From the NCBI GenBank assembly GCA_029204225.1, contig CM055097.1, positions 35,819,446-35,883,445 of the forward strand: a DNA stretch of 64,000 nt. The letters run 5' to 3'. A program made the position numbers and the translations under genes. The notes under the pieces were generated by a model, which ran no database searches, was not told the DNA's origin, and saw only the letters and a list, made by a program, of their open reading frames with translations. Of this stretch, positions 1 through 10,421 are shown one piece after another (positions within the stretch are counted from its first letter, which is position 1; the number at the start of each line of letters is the position of its first letter). Source of the DNA: Diphasiastrum complanatum (taxonomy: Eukaryota > Streptophyta > Lycopodiopsida > Lycopodiales > Lycopodiaceae).

Positions 1-350
1 GAGAGGGCAAGCTAGAATCTTGATTTTGGTGAGGAGATTTGATCCCAAACTTGGTAGGGTCCAAATCCGTACTATCCACATGTGTGGGCACCTCTGAACC
101 TGCATTTAATCCATGGTATTCATTTGATCCAAAAAAATTCAATTTGTGAGCTGTTGGTGTAATTTTTTGGTGGAGATCCTAGGATAATCTACCAGATCAT
201 TTGCCATTGATTAAATTTGAATTTGTTTTCATGGAATCTAATTAGTTTAGGCTGATTTCAAGTCCTATTAAGGTTAAAAACAGGGTCTTGAAAGTACACA
301 AGAAGGAAAGAAAGAGATTAAGTCATTTTTTTGTCCAAAAATAGCCAAAA

Positions 351-665
351 TTGGCAGATTTGATTGTAAGTAGATTTCACATCATGCTTATCTTCATTCT
401 CCAACTTTGTGAGGGAGTGCTAGAATTGAGATTATAAGTCCATTTGTTGGATTATAAATCTTAAGTGAGTTTCTAGAGACAAGCAAGTCCATTTCTTGGC
501 AAGATTTGTTTGAAAGTAGTTTTCACTTCATCTTATCTTCATTCCAGCTTTGTGAGGAGTGATAGAACTGTGATTATAAGTCCAATTTGTTGGCATTAGA
601 AATCAAATTGAGTGAAACACTGCAAGTGTGAAACCTTTGTGAGTTTCAAGTCAATCAAATCTATT
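351..665 (+). repeat. Duplicated leader segment of the copy A element
   Basis: Two diverged direct copies of a roughly 145-base unit, starting near 351 and near 496. Both contain TTGGCA..GATTTG, a CTTATCTTCATTC block, CTTTGTGAGG and GATTATAAGTCCA in the same order. The same duplication lies in the leader of the inverted copy (about 47030-47310), so it was present in their common ancestor. Confidence 0.75.
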
Positions 666-691
666 TCTTGTTTGTAGAAGTCACTAGTAAG

Positions 692-1310
692 ATGGAATTT
701 GCTGGAGCATACCTCTATAGAAGCTAGTGAGAGATTGAATTCTACAAATTTTGCTATTTGGAAGGTTAGGATGGAGTCCACTCTTGGTGCTCCAAGACCT
801 TTCATGAGTTCTTGATTGAAGATGAAGATGGAACCTCTAGGTTCACAGGAGTTAGCTAGATACAAGAAGATGATCTAGGCTTGCATTTCATTGTGTGAAG
901 AATGAACTGTGAGCAAATGATCTTTGTTGAGAGAAGTATCAGCATGTAATAGTGCCTAAAGATGCTTGGGAGTCTTTAAAATCAATCTATGAGTCTAGCA
1001 ACACGTTCCTAGAGTTCTTATGCTTAGAAATCAAATTTTGCAAAGCATGAGGAGAAGTGAGGAGAGTGCACATGATTATGTACTCAGAATCATGTCTCTA
1101 AATAGGGAGTTGGCTTCCATTGGAGAGAAGATTCATGATGGAGAGCTTGTACAAATTGTTCTTAATGGTCTAGGAGATGACTTTGCAAATTTGGTCCAAA
1201 GTTTTGCCATCCAAGACACTTTGCCAACTATAGAAAAACTTCACAGTGTATTAGTGGCTGAAGAGTGTAGGATGCTCCATGCAAATGAGTTCCTTGTCTT
1301 TGCAGGATGG
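692..1310 (+). pseudogene. Copia gag (UBN2-type) N-terminal part, disrupted
   Basis: From the ATG at 692 the + strand matches the better preserved gag of the copy at 46170-46964, including the family signature of a tryptophan-centred N-terminus (IWKVRMES in the intact relative) and the block LVQIVLNGLGDDFANLVQSF readable at 1150-1205. Capsid-like gag packages element RNA into cytoplasmic particles. Small indels between 692 and 1020 break the frame; an open stretch persists only from 1020 to 1313. It is cut at about 1314 by an antisense insertion. Non-functional. Confidence 0.75.
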
Positions 1311-1314
1311 TGAT

Positions 1315-1614
1315 CTTGCTGCTTTCTTCAGCAATGAAAACACCTTGCACTGTCTCCAAGGATGGAAGATCCTCTCTAACAGCATAAGTCTGCACAATAT
1401 TGTCATACTCATCTCTAAGTCCATTTAGGACTACTTGAACAAGTCCAATGTTTTTAAGAGCATCACTAATACCAGCTAACTCTTGATGAAGATTCTTAAC
1501 TCTCATGACATATGATGAAGCACTCTCATCTACTTAGAAATATTTGGTTTCTAAGTAGGCAATCTAGAAGTATTTTTTATTTCATAGATTGTTTTTAGAG
1601 TATCCCAAGCTTCA
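1315..1614 (-). mobile_element. Antisense fragment of another Copia gag nested in copy A
   Basis: The inverted copy of this element reads straight through this point, so about 300 bases were added here. Read on the - strand, the insert encodes gag-like text (VKNLHQELAGISDALKNIG, VQVVLNGLRDEYDNIVQTYA) homologous in position to the host element's own gag but clearly from a different family. There are no LTRs, so it looks like filler captured at a break or by template switching rather than a normal insertion. Confidence 0.75.
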
Positions 1615-1790
1615 GAAAGCCAATTTCTCATTCAAGGGCAAAAAGAAGACCAATGGAAAGAAGAAGCATCCAAAGGAGGCCAAAGAAGAGGATGATGCAT
1701 CAAGCTCAAAGGAAAGTCAAAGCAGAAATGCTTCTTTTGTGGAAAGAAGGGGCATTATGCATCTGAATGCTACAAGAGGCTAAGAGCACA
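1615..1790 (+). pseudogene. Copia gag C-terminal part with zinc knuckle
   Basis: Gag resumes after the nested insertion. A lysine-rich basic stretch (KKKTNGKKKHPKEAKEE) precedes a CCHC knuckle readable at 1724-1770 as CFFCGKKGHYASEC (C-X2-C-X4-H-X4-C), the usual nucleic-acid binding element of Copia gag. A frameshift lies between the basic stretch and the knuckle, so they are not in one open frame. Confidence 0.7.
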
Positions 1791-1853
1791 AGTGGAGGAG
1801 GACAAACGAGGAAACCTTGAAAGGAGGATGAGGAGGATGAAGTAGATGTATTC

Positions 1854-3130
1854 TTGATGGCATCTACATCCTCACCAACAAGCAATAGCAATTCAAGAGA
1901 CAATTGGTGGATCGACAGTAGGGCTAGCTCCCACATGTCTTGTGAAAAGGACTTTTTCTCAACCTTACACTCTTTCAATGCTGCTAAAATTACTGCAAAT
2001 GATGAAGAGTGTAGGATAGATGGTGTTGGCACCATCTCTTTGTGTCTAGAATCCTCAAAATGCATGGATCTAGAAAATGTCCTTTATGTGCCATCAATCA
2101 CCAAGAATATGCTTAGTGTTGGTCTACTCTTAGAAAGTGCTTTGGATGTCCACTTTAAGCATGGTGTTTGCTTCATCTTGAAGAATGATGTTTGCATTGC
2201 AAAGGGATTTAAACATGGAAGATTTTTTAAGTTGGTTGCTTTTGAAAGAATGAGCTTGGCAAAGGAGGAGATCACTCAAGAGGAGATCTTGGCAAAGTAT
2301 GATCTTGCTTGCATTGAGGAGGAGCATCAAAAGGATGAAGATCTTGAGGATCAGCCTCAAAGCTTGAGAGTTCCAAGGGAGTCCTCAATGACAATGTCTG
2401 AGTCATCAAATTGCATGCAAATTGTCCATTCAAGTGTGCATCTTGCAAGGGTGGTGAGCATTGGGAGTCTACTATTTTCGAGTACTTGTTAGATAGTATT
2501 AGTAGACATGGAGTGACTTGTTGCTTATCTTTAAGATCTATGGTGTTTAGTACTCTTTATGACAAGACAATGAAATTAGATGCTTTCAAATCTCCATTTG
2601 TTGGTGATAAAGCAATTTCATTGGATAACTATTTTTGTAATAGTTTGAATAGTGTTATAAAAGATGAAACATCATTTGTATTGGAAATCTTTGGGTCCAC
2701 ATGCTTTGAGCATGATCATTTCAATGTAAGGACCAAATATTATCCTATTTCAATGATAGGAATAATGGTAGTGTTTTGCTCTTCAAGTAGAGATTGTAGA
2801 ATCTACTTGTTTTCAACCAAAGAATTTGTCAATGGTGGAAATGTGATCTTTCAAGAGTGGAAGATTTGTAAACTTGAAGAAGCACCTTTGGATCAACACC
2901 TTATTCAATTCATTGATGTTTTGGAGTCAAGTCAAGTGGAGGAGCAAGCTCAAGACCCAAGGACTCCAAGAAGAACCTTGAGTATCAAGATGGAGCTATC
3001 AAGGCTCAATCATATGGATCAAGCAAGGCAAGTTGTCTTTGGCAACATTATTTATGCACTTAATATCTTAATTGATGTATCTTCAAGTGCACAAAATGCC
3101 TTGGAATCCATGGCTTGGCATGATGTTTAG
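1854..3130 (+). pseudogene. Copia protease and downstream region, frameshifted
   Basis: The motif NWWIDSRASSHMS (about 1900-1940) is the retropepsin active site of Copia polyproteins, which is normally D-S-G; here glycine is arginine, so activity is not expected. It is followed by NVLYVPSITKNMLSVG, a conserved block between protease and GAG pre-integrase. The first frame ends at 2492. The second (2411-3130) continues the homology after a 2-base deletion near 2470. The second part shows a decayed copy of the region normally following integrase (STCFEHDH, YPISMIGIMV, IFQEWK). No integrase DDE core is present. Confidence 0.75.
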
Positions 3131-3340
3131 TTTTAAAGTGTGCTACATGTATATAGACACATTTATGGAACATCTTGTAAGGGATCCTCTAAGAGGTGGT
3201 GAAAGATCCTTCATGGACATCATTCTCTATTGGAGTCTCAAAAGTTCCTTGTTTGTAGCTGGATTTTTTAGACACTTCTAAAAGCATTCATTCATTTAGC
3301 AAGAGAGTTGTAGATAGATCAAGCTAAATTTGAGGAGGAG

Positions 3341-4046
3341 TGTGAAGAATTGCCAAAAATTGGCAAATCTAGCTTGATCAAAAACCATGTAGAATAGTGT
3401 AAATTCTGTACACAAGTGGGTCTCACACATGTGAGGCCATGATGCCACGTGGGAAACCCATCCTAATGTAGGTTAGGTCAAGTCAAGAGAGTTGGTCATG
3501 TCTATTTGGTGGTCATCCCTACTTTATAGGACCTACACCTAAGTTTAAGGTGAAAATTTGACCAACTAGCTACCTACCAAGCATAACTCTAGGATCTAGG
3601 CTAGGGTTTCATTTTAGGGCAAGAAGGGTGAGTTAACTTCCTTATTACATGCTGGAAATCCACCTAACTTCAAGAAGGAAGTCGAATTTGCTATATATTC
3701 CAAGCTCCCATAGTGAGAAGATAGAAAATTTTTGGAGCTCATTGGCAATCTCAAGCTAGTTCACTATGTACGTTGAGTTTTTCTGATCCAAATGAAACCA
3801 AATAAATTTCTACTTGTTTCTCAAGTTGAAGGCCGTACTACAGCCTGTAGTACACACGTGTAGGATCGGATTTCAATGTTTATCATGCTTTTGATTGTTA
3901 ATGCTTGTTGTTTGTCAAATTGCCAATCTAGATCAACTTTTTTGTGTCTAGTTTTTTGATAGATTGTTAAGCAAGCATCTAATCACTCTTGTGGATCTTT
4001 TGTAGATCCATTTATGGTCCTAAAGTACAATACTTTCATAAGTTGA
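3341..4046 (+). repeat. LTR-like 3' region of copy A, with a 19-bp palindrome
   Basis: It begins TGTGAAGAATTGCC directly after the purine-rich TGAGGAGGAG at 3331-3340, as expected for a polypurine tract followed by an LTR. The same 700-base region ends the inverted copy. At 3835-3853 lies GTACTACAGCCTGTAGTAC, with 9-base perfect arms around one base; the other copy keeps it at 44063-44081. The matching 5' LTR is not recognised, so LTR status is inferred. Confidence 0.55.
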
Positions 4047-4064
4047 GTATAAGGCTTTATGTTC

Positions 4065-4740
4065 AACAACACATGAAGTAATTTGGCTACGTCAGCTGCT
4101 TAGAGAAATTGGCATAACGCAAACCAAATGTACGATCATTTTTTGTGATAGCCTAAGAACCATGTATTTCATGCTAGAACAAAGCACATAGAAGTAAAGT
4201 ACCATTCAATACATGAAAAGGTTTGTTCAAAAGACATAGACATGACTCATTGTAGTACTACTTTGCAATTCGCTGACATATTCACGAAGTAACTAAGCAA
4301 GGACAAATTTGAGAACTTTAGAATGAAGCTTGGTGTGGAAACAATAACTTGAAGTGTGGAATAAATTGAAGGATTTCTTTTTTGCCTTACTTGTAGTCTC
4401 ATGATAATGTATATTTCAAGTTATTTTTGAGTTGTGAGCATCTATATGCTATCATGGAGGCATGCTTTGTGAATAGTCTCCTTGTTAAGAACTTGTAAAT
4501 GTTAATTATTGAGGGAGACAATTAGATAGGCAATAATCAACTATTTCTTCAAGGGTTACTTGCCAATTCTTTTATGGTTACGTTCTCTCTCTGTGTTCTA
4601 GACGGTTGGGCGTATCCTTCTCAAGCCCTTAGCTTCTACTTATGTAGTTTTTTCTTGTAACTTTCAAGTTAATGTAATATACAATGTGTGGAGCAATTTC
4701 ATTCTTGCCTTGTCTTTATAGCACTTGACAATGTGCTGAC
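4065..4740 (+). mobile_element. Relic of a Copia RNase H end plus 3' LTR
   Basis: Bases 4072-4350 translate with interruptions to the tail of a Copia polyprotein: EVIWLRQLLREIGI, then a decayed CDS block and an ADIFTK-like end (DIFTK is replaced by HIHEV across a frameshift). After the coding end, 4357-4740 looks like a decayed LTR (starts TGTGGAATAAATTG, then CTTCAAGGGTTACTTGCC and a TGTAATATACAATGTG 3' region). It belongs to a different Copia family from copy A, which abuts it. Non-functional. Confidence 0.6.
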
Positions 4741-4749
4741 GTGATTGAA

Positions 4750-7140
4750 TTGATCAGTGTCAATTTTGTTAACTCTAATCACATCCAAAACCACAGGTTT
4801 ACAATAGGATGATTTTGTTATCTCAAGTTTCTAATAAAGCTCTCTACCACTTTATCTAAGACATCAAAATTCAAGACCCATAGGGTTTTCACCCTATTGT
4901 GAAAAAAGTACTTTTATGCACTAAATGGTACACATATTTCCACAAACTCCAAATGCAATCGTATTTGATATGCTCTCTCAAAACCTCATCAAAGACCAAC
5001 TCATTGTACTCAAAGAAAATGGAAAAAACATGCACAAAATACCTTACATTTTTTTCTTTTCTTTTGGGCATCTTTTCTTCTCAGGTGGTTCACTATTGCA
5101 TAGATTCCTAGAATATTACATTATGCCAAGGGGGCTATATTGTCATAAAATTCTCCATTTCTCATAAATATTGTCCTTCTATTGATGACATCATCACTTC
5201 AACTTCTATACATACTTTCTTGGATTATGGTTACCCAATTTCAAGTTGCACTAATGAGCCACCTCTTGTGGATTCAGGACATAATGTATAGATAGACACT
5301 TTTATTTGATAAACATAATCTATTCTACAATATGAGTATTCACCCTTCAAACATATCCCATTGATATGATTGGTTAAGACATTCTAGGTTGAGTTGGCTA
5401 CAAGTGTCATTGTAGATATTGTGTTACAAGGTTGAAGCACACATGTTGTGTCATTGACATCTTGGAGCCTTGAGCCCTTGTTTAGCCTAGGGCTAATGTA
5501 TATTTGTACTAATTCAAACTAGTACAAGAAGTTTGCTGTGACGTATGGGTATATCACAACAATTAATTCATGTACTTCTTTATTTATCTTTTGAAGGACT
5601 GTTTTATGACAACTTATCATAGTGCGCCAATAAGAAATATTTCTTTACAATCAAACACCTTCAAGTTTTGAATTTCCAAACACATTTTCCCAATTGATAT
5701 AGTTCTTTAATATAAAAAAACTCACGTCTTAACTCCAATTTTTTTGACTCCATTTAACAGTGTTATCATTTATTTGTATATCTTTGTATTGAAGTATAAT
5801 TGTATGTAGCTATCAATCTGTTTATTGGGTGTCAACATTGTGTGTAGATGGATATGTATGTAGCTCCTCCTACTCTATCATCTAATCAAAACAAAAAAAA
5901 CACTCATTGGTTCAAATATTCTAAGAGTCAACATTGATACCTAACATTAAATTTTTGACGTAAAAGGAATTTATTTATTTGAAAGTGTTTAGATTTGGGG
6001 TATATTTTCTTAAGAATGATGCTTTTTATATAGGTATCAATACATAATCAATTGAATAAGTCTTCATTGATAAGTGTCATGACTCATGAGATATCTCCAT
6101 ATTTGACCGATTGATGTTTTTCAATTTTTCATTATTATACTTTTAATCATGTAATTTCTTCATCATGTTCCTTCTCCATTTACTTAGAAAGTGTATTCTC
6201 ATGTAATTCATGGATGGTTCAAAGGATAAGATGCACTTTTTGGCTAATGTTGATCCCAATAATTGATGTCTAAAGATATGCACATTCCACACTATGAATT
6301 GACTTAAGCAAAGAAGATTACATTATCGGTAAATGCTATACATGACAATATTATACTCTAGGTTGTTAGTCCCAATTTTTTTAATATCTCACTTCTTATC
6401 CCTTGACATACTTTTTTCAAGAATCCCACATCCTCTAATTGATGCTCTCCACTTGGCTATTTATTGGTTGAATATTTAATCATATCTTCTATATAGTTTG
6501 CCTTAATGGTCTAAATTGGTTTTCTCTGACCAACATAATTGATTCATATTTTCAAAAGAGTGTAGACGATGATTGGTAACAATGACTTCATTATGCTATT
6601 TAATATGAACTACACTTTATGTGATAGTTGTAATTGTCTTCAAAAAAGTAGCCCAAATATATTTTACATGTATATTTTGTGTTGTCAAATTCTCAATCGA
6701 AATGACCACCTAGTATAAAATCATGAAATTATCAACTAAATTTCAATTTTGAGATACAGTCATTATGTTATGTTTCTTTCAAAACTTTTTTAACCAAGTG
6801 TCCCTCAATGAGATTGTCCCAAATTGAATTTTTTTTCATTTTGAAGATATTTTATCAAATAACTTGACAACAATAATTACCACTAGGGTATGATCTCCAT
6901 ATCAAGTAAAATAATGCTCTTTGTTGTTCCTTACCATTGTATACATTTTATATGTTTAGATGAACCTAGGCATTTATCAGTCATCCTCTCATGAGATATC
7001 TAGCTTTGGAACTTCAAGGCTAACGTGCTGAAGTGACATGTTCTAAGGTCATTAACTTTGATTGGTTGAAGCTTATTGACCAAATAACCCTAAATTGTTA
7101 CTCTACTAATCAAGCAGGTCAATACATGAATCATTCAAAT
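4750..7140. other. AT-rich spacer, nothing recognised
   Basis: No open frame with a recognisable domain, no tRNA-like or LTR-like signature and no long tandem repeat was found. Short open frames near 4890-5170 lack any family signature. Probably decayed transposon sequence. Confidence 0.5.
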
Positions 7141-7412
7141 TCACCCTAGCTAAATTTAAGAGGGTGAAGTTTCTGGACTTTTCAAGAGTGTGTTTCAATC
7201 TTAGAGAGTACAAAAGTTTATGATATTGTAGGTTGATCATTTTTTTATCAAGTGTCCTCGATTCCATGTGTTGGATTTGCTAGTTTTTGTGCAAGAAAGA
7301 GATTTGAGAGGTTCCATATCTTTGTGATTTCTTTTTGAGTTCATTTGTTGAATTTCAAGAGAGTGCTAAGTGCATTGGAAAAGGTTGAAAGAGAATATCA
7401 AATCATTGCAAC

Positions 7413-7720
7413 ATGGCTACAAATGGAGACTTCATGTTGGAGAGCAATGATAGGCTTATCTCAAGCAACTATTCAACTTGGAAGGTGAGAATGGAGTCAC
7501 TCCTTGAGATTGATGAGTTGAAGGACATCGTTTTAGGTGTGGAGGAAAGGCCTTTGGCACCTCAAGAACAATTGAGGTATGATAGGAGGGCAAAGAAAGC
7601 TCTTCATGTGATCAAGATGAATGTGAATAATGAACTTCTCAAGGAAGTTGGTAAGTGCACTACATTTAGTGAGGCTTGAGAATTTTTAAAGAAGGTTTAT
7701 GAGTCCAAGTCTACATCTGA
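7413..7720 (+). pseudogene. Copia gag N-terminal fragment (UBN2-type)
   Basis: An ATG at 7413 opens 88 codons with typical Copia gag features: NYSTWKVRMESLLEIDEL near residues 19-36 and ALHVIKMNVNNELLKEV near residues 64-80. It stops at 7677 and loses homology at about 7720 (after VYESKS). The 270 bases upstream may be its leader, but no LTR or primer-binding site was found. It resembles the gag of the element at 51393 more than that of the inverted pair. Truncated and non-functional. Confidence 0.75.
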
Positions 7721-7837
7721 ATTCTCTTGATTATCGGCTAATCTATCTTTTAATTTTCATCCACTTAATTTTCGTCTCTACAGTTTTATGCATGTTTCTT
7801 GTTGGCAAAAACAACTCCCACTCCGTATCCCGCCAAC

Positions 7838-8658
7838 TGTTGAATACAGAGCCGTGATTGGCACAATCGGTTAATCGATGTTCTAGATTTACCGAACACA
7901 CTATTCACTCACAAGATACTGCTTAGAATCTACATTTTCAAATCGATCTTTCATTCACTCGAACTCAATCAACTAAAAGAATAGCTAATCCTAGCATCCC
8001 TCGCTTCAATTGCATCTCCATAACACATGAAACATGGCAATCAAAATTCACAACTCATTCTAAGCATCCAGCTTTGTAACTCTGGCATGTCATCATGAGT
8101 AGCTCAAATAAGTTCTACCTACTTGACATTCATCAACGTATTACTACAATCACAAACAATAGACCTATAGTTTCAGTACTACAATCTTAAATTCATACAA
8201 CAGATAAACACCATTTCTCACTTGCAACACTTCTTGATTATTCTCGGAACTTCACAAACACTCACAAATAGGAACAACAAATGGTACATATATCTAATAA
8301 GGAGTATTTCAAAGGTTCTCATTCCAATGATAATCATTCTTACAATTCTATGCAACAATACACATCACATCATCAACTCTGCTCAATATTAGTTTGATCA
8401 TCAATGCAACCAATCGGCCATCCTCCTCTGGATCTCCCAATATGGAACTTAAAAAATCTCCAGCTCTACGCTCTCTCCACACTACTCAATCCTTTGTGAC
8501 CTCTCTCTTGTCTTCAACCACCAACAACAGAGGTCCCCTTCTCTTCGTCGGTTTCTCTTTTCTATCTTCTCTCTTCCTGGCTTTTTTTTTCTTGTCTGCC
8601 ATTCAGTTTCTTGGATGTCGCTTTCTACAACCACACATAATTGAATGTGGTTTTCTCA
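7838..8658 (-). repeat. Candidate 3' LTR of a minus-strand LTR retrotransposon
   Basis: On the - strand a G-rich tract (AGTGGGGAG, about 8660-8668) is followed by TGAGAAAACCACATTC at 8658, as a polypurine tract precedes a 3' LTR. A TG...CA unit would end at 7838 (TTCAACA on the - strand). The junction is repeated at 17583-17670. The boundaries are inferred from TG/CA ends; no second LTR was seen. Confidence 0.45.
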
Positions 8659-8963
8659 ACTCCCCACTAACATGTCACATTCGACTATCTCCCAAGTAAC
8701 TAACTAATGTATCCTCAACTCATGGCTTCATCAAAACTTTCTGACACATCATTAGTATCGAAGTAATCAAGCTGATCAACATCGATAATAATGATGTGTG
8801 TGTGAGTGGTTAGCAATGGCTCAGTTAACTGTATTGTCGGACTTACTTCTAGTACCGGCCGAGCTGTAGAGTAATAACCTTTGTACAAGTGATTCGGATA
8901 ATAGCGAGAAAACTAGCACATGAATGCATTTCACCTTTGACCTCTCCTTGTGGGTGTACTTAG

Positions 8964-9413
8964 TCAGATATGCGCTGCAGCCAACTCCTTACTTTTGATG
9001 GCTTCTAGAAAATAATCATCCTTGTTCTTGTACTTATCCAGTGATGTATCCAGGAATTGGACATGTTGGAAACTCTCTAACTCCTTCAGATTCTTGGTAA
9101 TCCTGATCTGTCCCTCTGGAAACCCAAAATTCATCAGGTCTTTGGTCGCAGGTGGCACAATGAACGTGGTGTTTCCTCTCTTTGAGAGTTTGAATAAAAA
9201 CTCTTTCAAAGTTGGGTTATATTGATTGTAGGCCGTTGTCATGAGGAAATGGCTTTGGAAGCCGTGGGTCGAAGAGATTGTAAAATCCAACTTCTTGAAC
9301 ACTGGTTGTGCCTCCTCATACCATTGCTGCATTTCCTTAATGTCCATGAGACTCGGGCTAACGGAAATAGTGATGCTTCCAACCATAAACTCTAGATCGG
9401 CAGAAGTAGCCAT
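8964..9413 (-). CDS. Unidentified 149-codon ORF in a minus-strand LTR element
   Basis: An uninterrupted frame of 149 residues with an ATG at 9413. I do not recognise a family. It is a soluble-looking mixed alpha/beta sequence with no signal peptide, no membrane segment and no cysteine pattern; it contains YNPTLKEFLFKLSKRGN and TTFIVPPATKDLMNFGFPEG. Upstream on the same strand another frame (IARKYAGKIEVLYRPKKRAW) runs into it and stops at 9392-9394, overlapping the first codons. Downstream lie further coding-like text (DYFDTNDVSESFDEAMS, about 8720-8770) and then a polypurine tract and LTR. It therefore sits between pol and the 3' LTR, the place where env-like or extra ORFs occur. The element assignment is inference. 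Confidence 0.45.
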   Translation of the reverse strand: MATSADLEFMVGSITISVSPSLMDIKEMQQWYEEAQPVFKKLDFTISSTHGFQSHFLMTTAYNQYNPTLKEFLFKLSKRGNTTFIVPPATKDLMNFGFPEGQIRITKNLKELESFQHVQFLDTSLDKYKNKDDYFLEAIKSKELAAAHI

Positions 9414-9802
9414 GCTCTCTTCTTAGGTCTATAAAGCACTTCAATCTTTCCGGCATACTTTCGAGCTATAGGATCGTGCCGCACAAACAGTAATATGAAT
9501 CAAAGTAGTGCTTAGGTCGATCATTTGTGTGTCAGAGTGTGGGCATGCATAAGATCATTAGAGAGTCGCGAGAATTGGCACTTGGTCTCTCAAAAAAGCT
9601 CATGAGGTAGAAGTATATCCATGAACTGTTATCTTATTCTGCCTGTCAAAGAGAGTTAGTTCACTGGATAGGTACCTAGCTATGTCAAGATGCTACTTTT
9701 AGTTGCTTCCTGCTTTTCCCCTTAACTCTACTCCCCTTTAACATTACTCCCACTAACTCTACTCCACTTAACAAGCATTCAACATGATTTAGGATGAAAT
9801 GT

Positions 9803-10421
<619 letters not shown>

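Larger units (their letters stand above)
69..4046 (+). mobile_element. Ty1/Copia-derived non-autonomous element, copy A (gag-protease family)
   Basis: Collinear at the sequence level with the inverted copy at 43865-47591, which sets the approximate ends. Order: a leader with a duplicated segment, a gag with a UBN2-type N-terminal domain, a CCHC zinc knuckle, a retropepsin motif, a decayed stretch resembling the region after integrase, a polypurine tract (3331-3340) and an LTR-like 3' region. No integrase catalytic core, reverse transcriptase or RNase H can be found between protease and 3' end in either copy, so the family is inferred to be non-autonomous. Copy A is dead: gag is interrupted by a foreign fragment, a 2-base loss near 2470 shifts frame, and the protease motif is mutated. 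Classification to Copia is firm; the exact termini are not. Confidence 0.8.
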
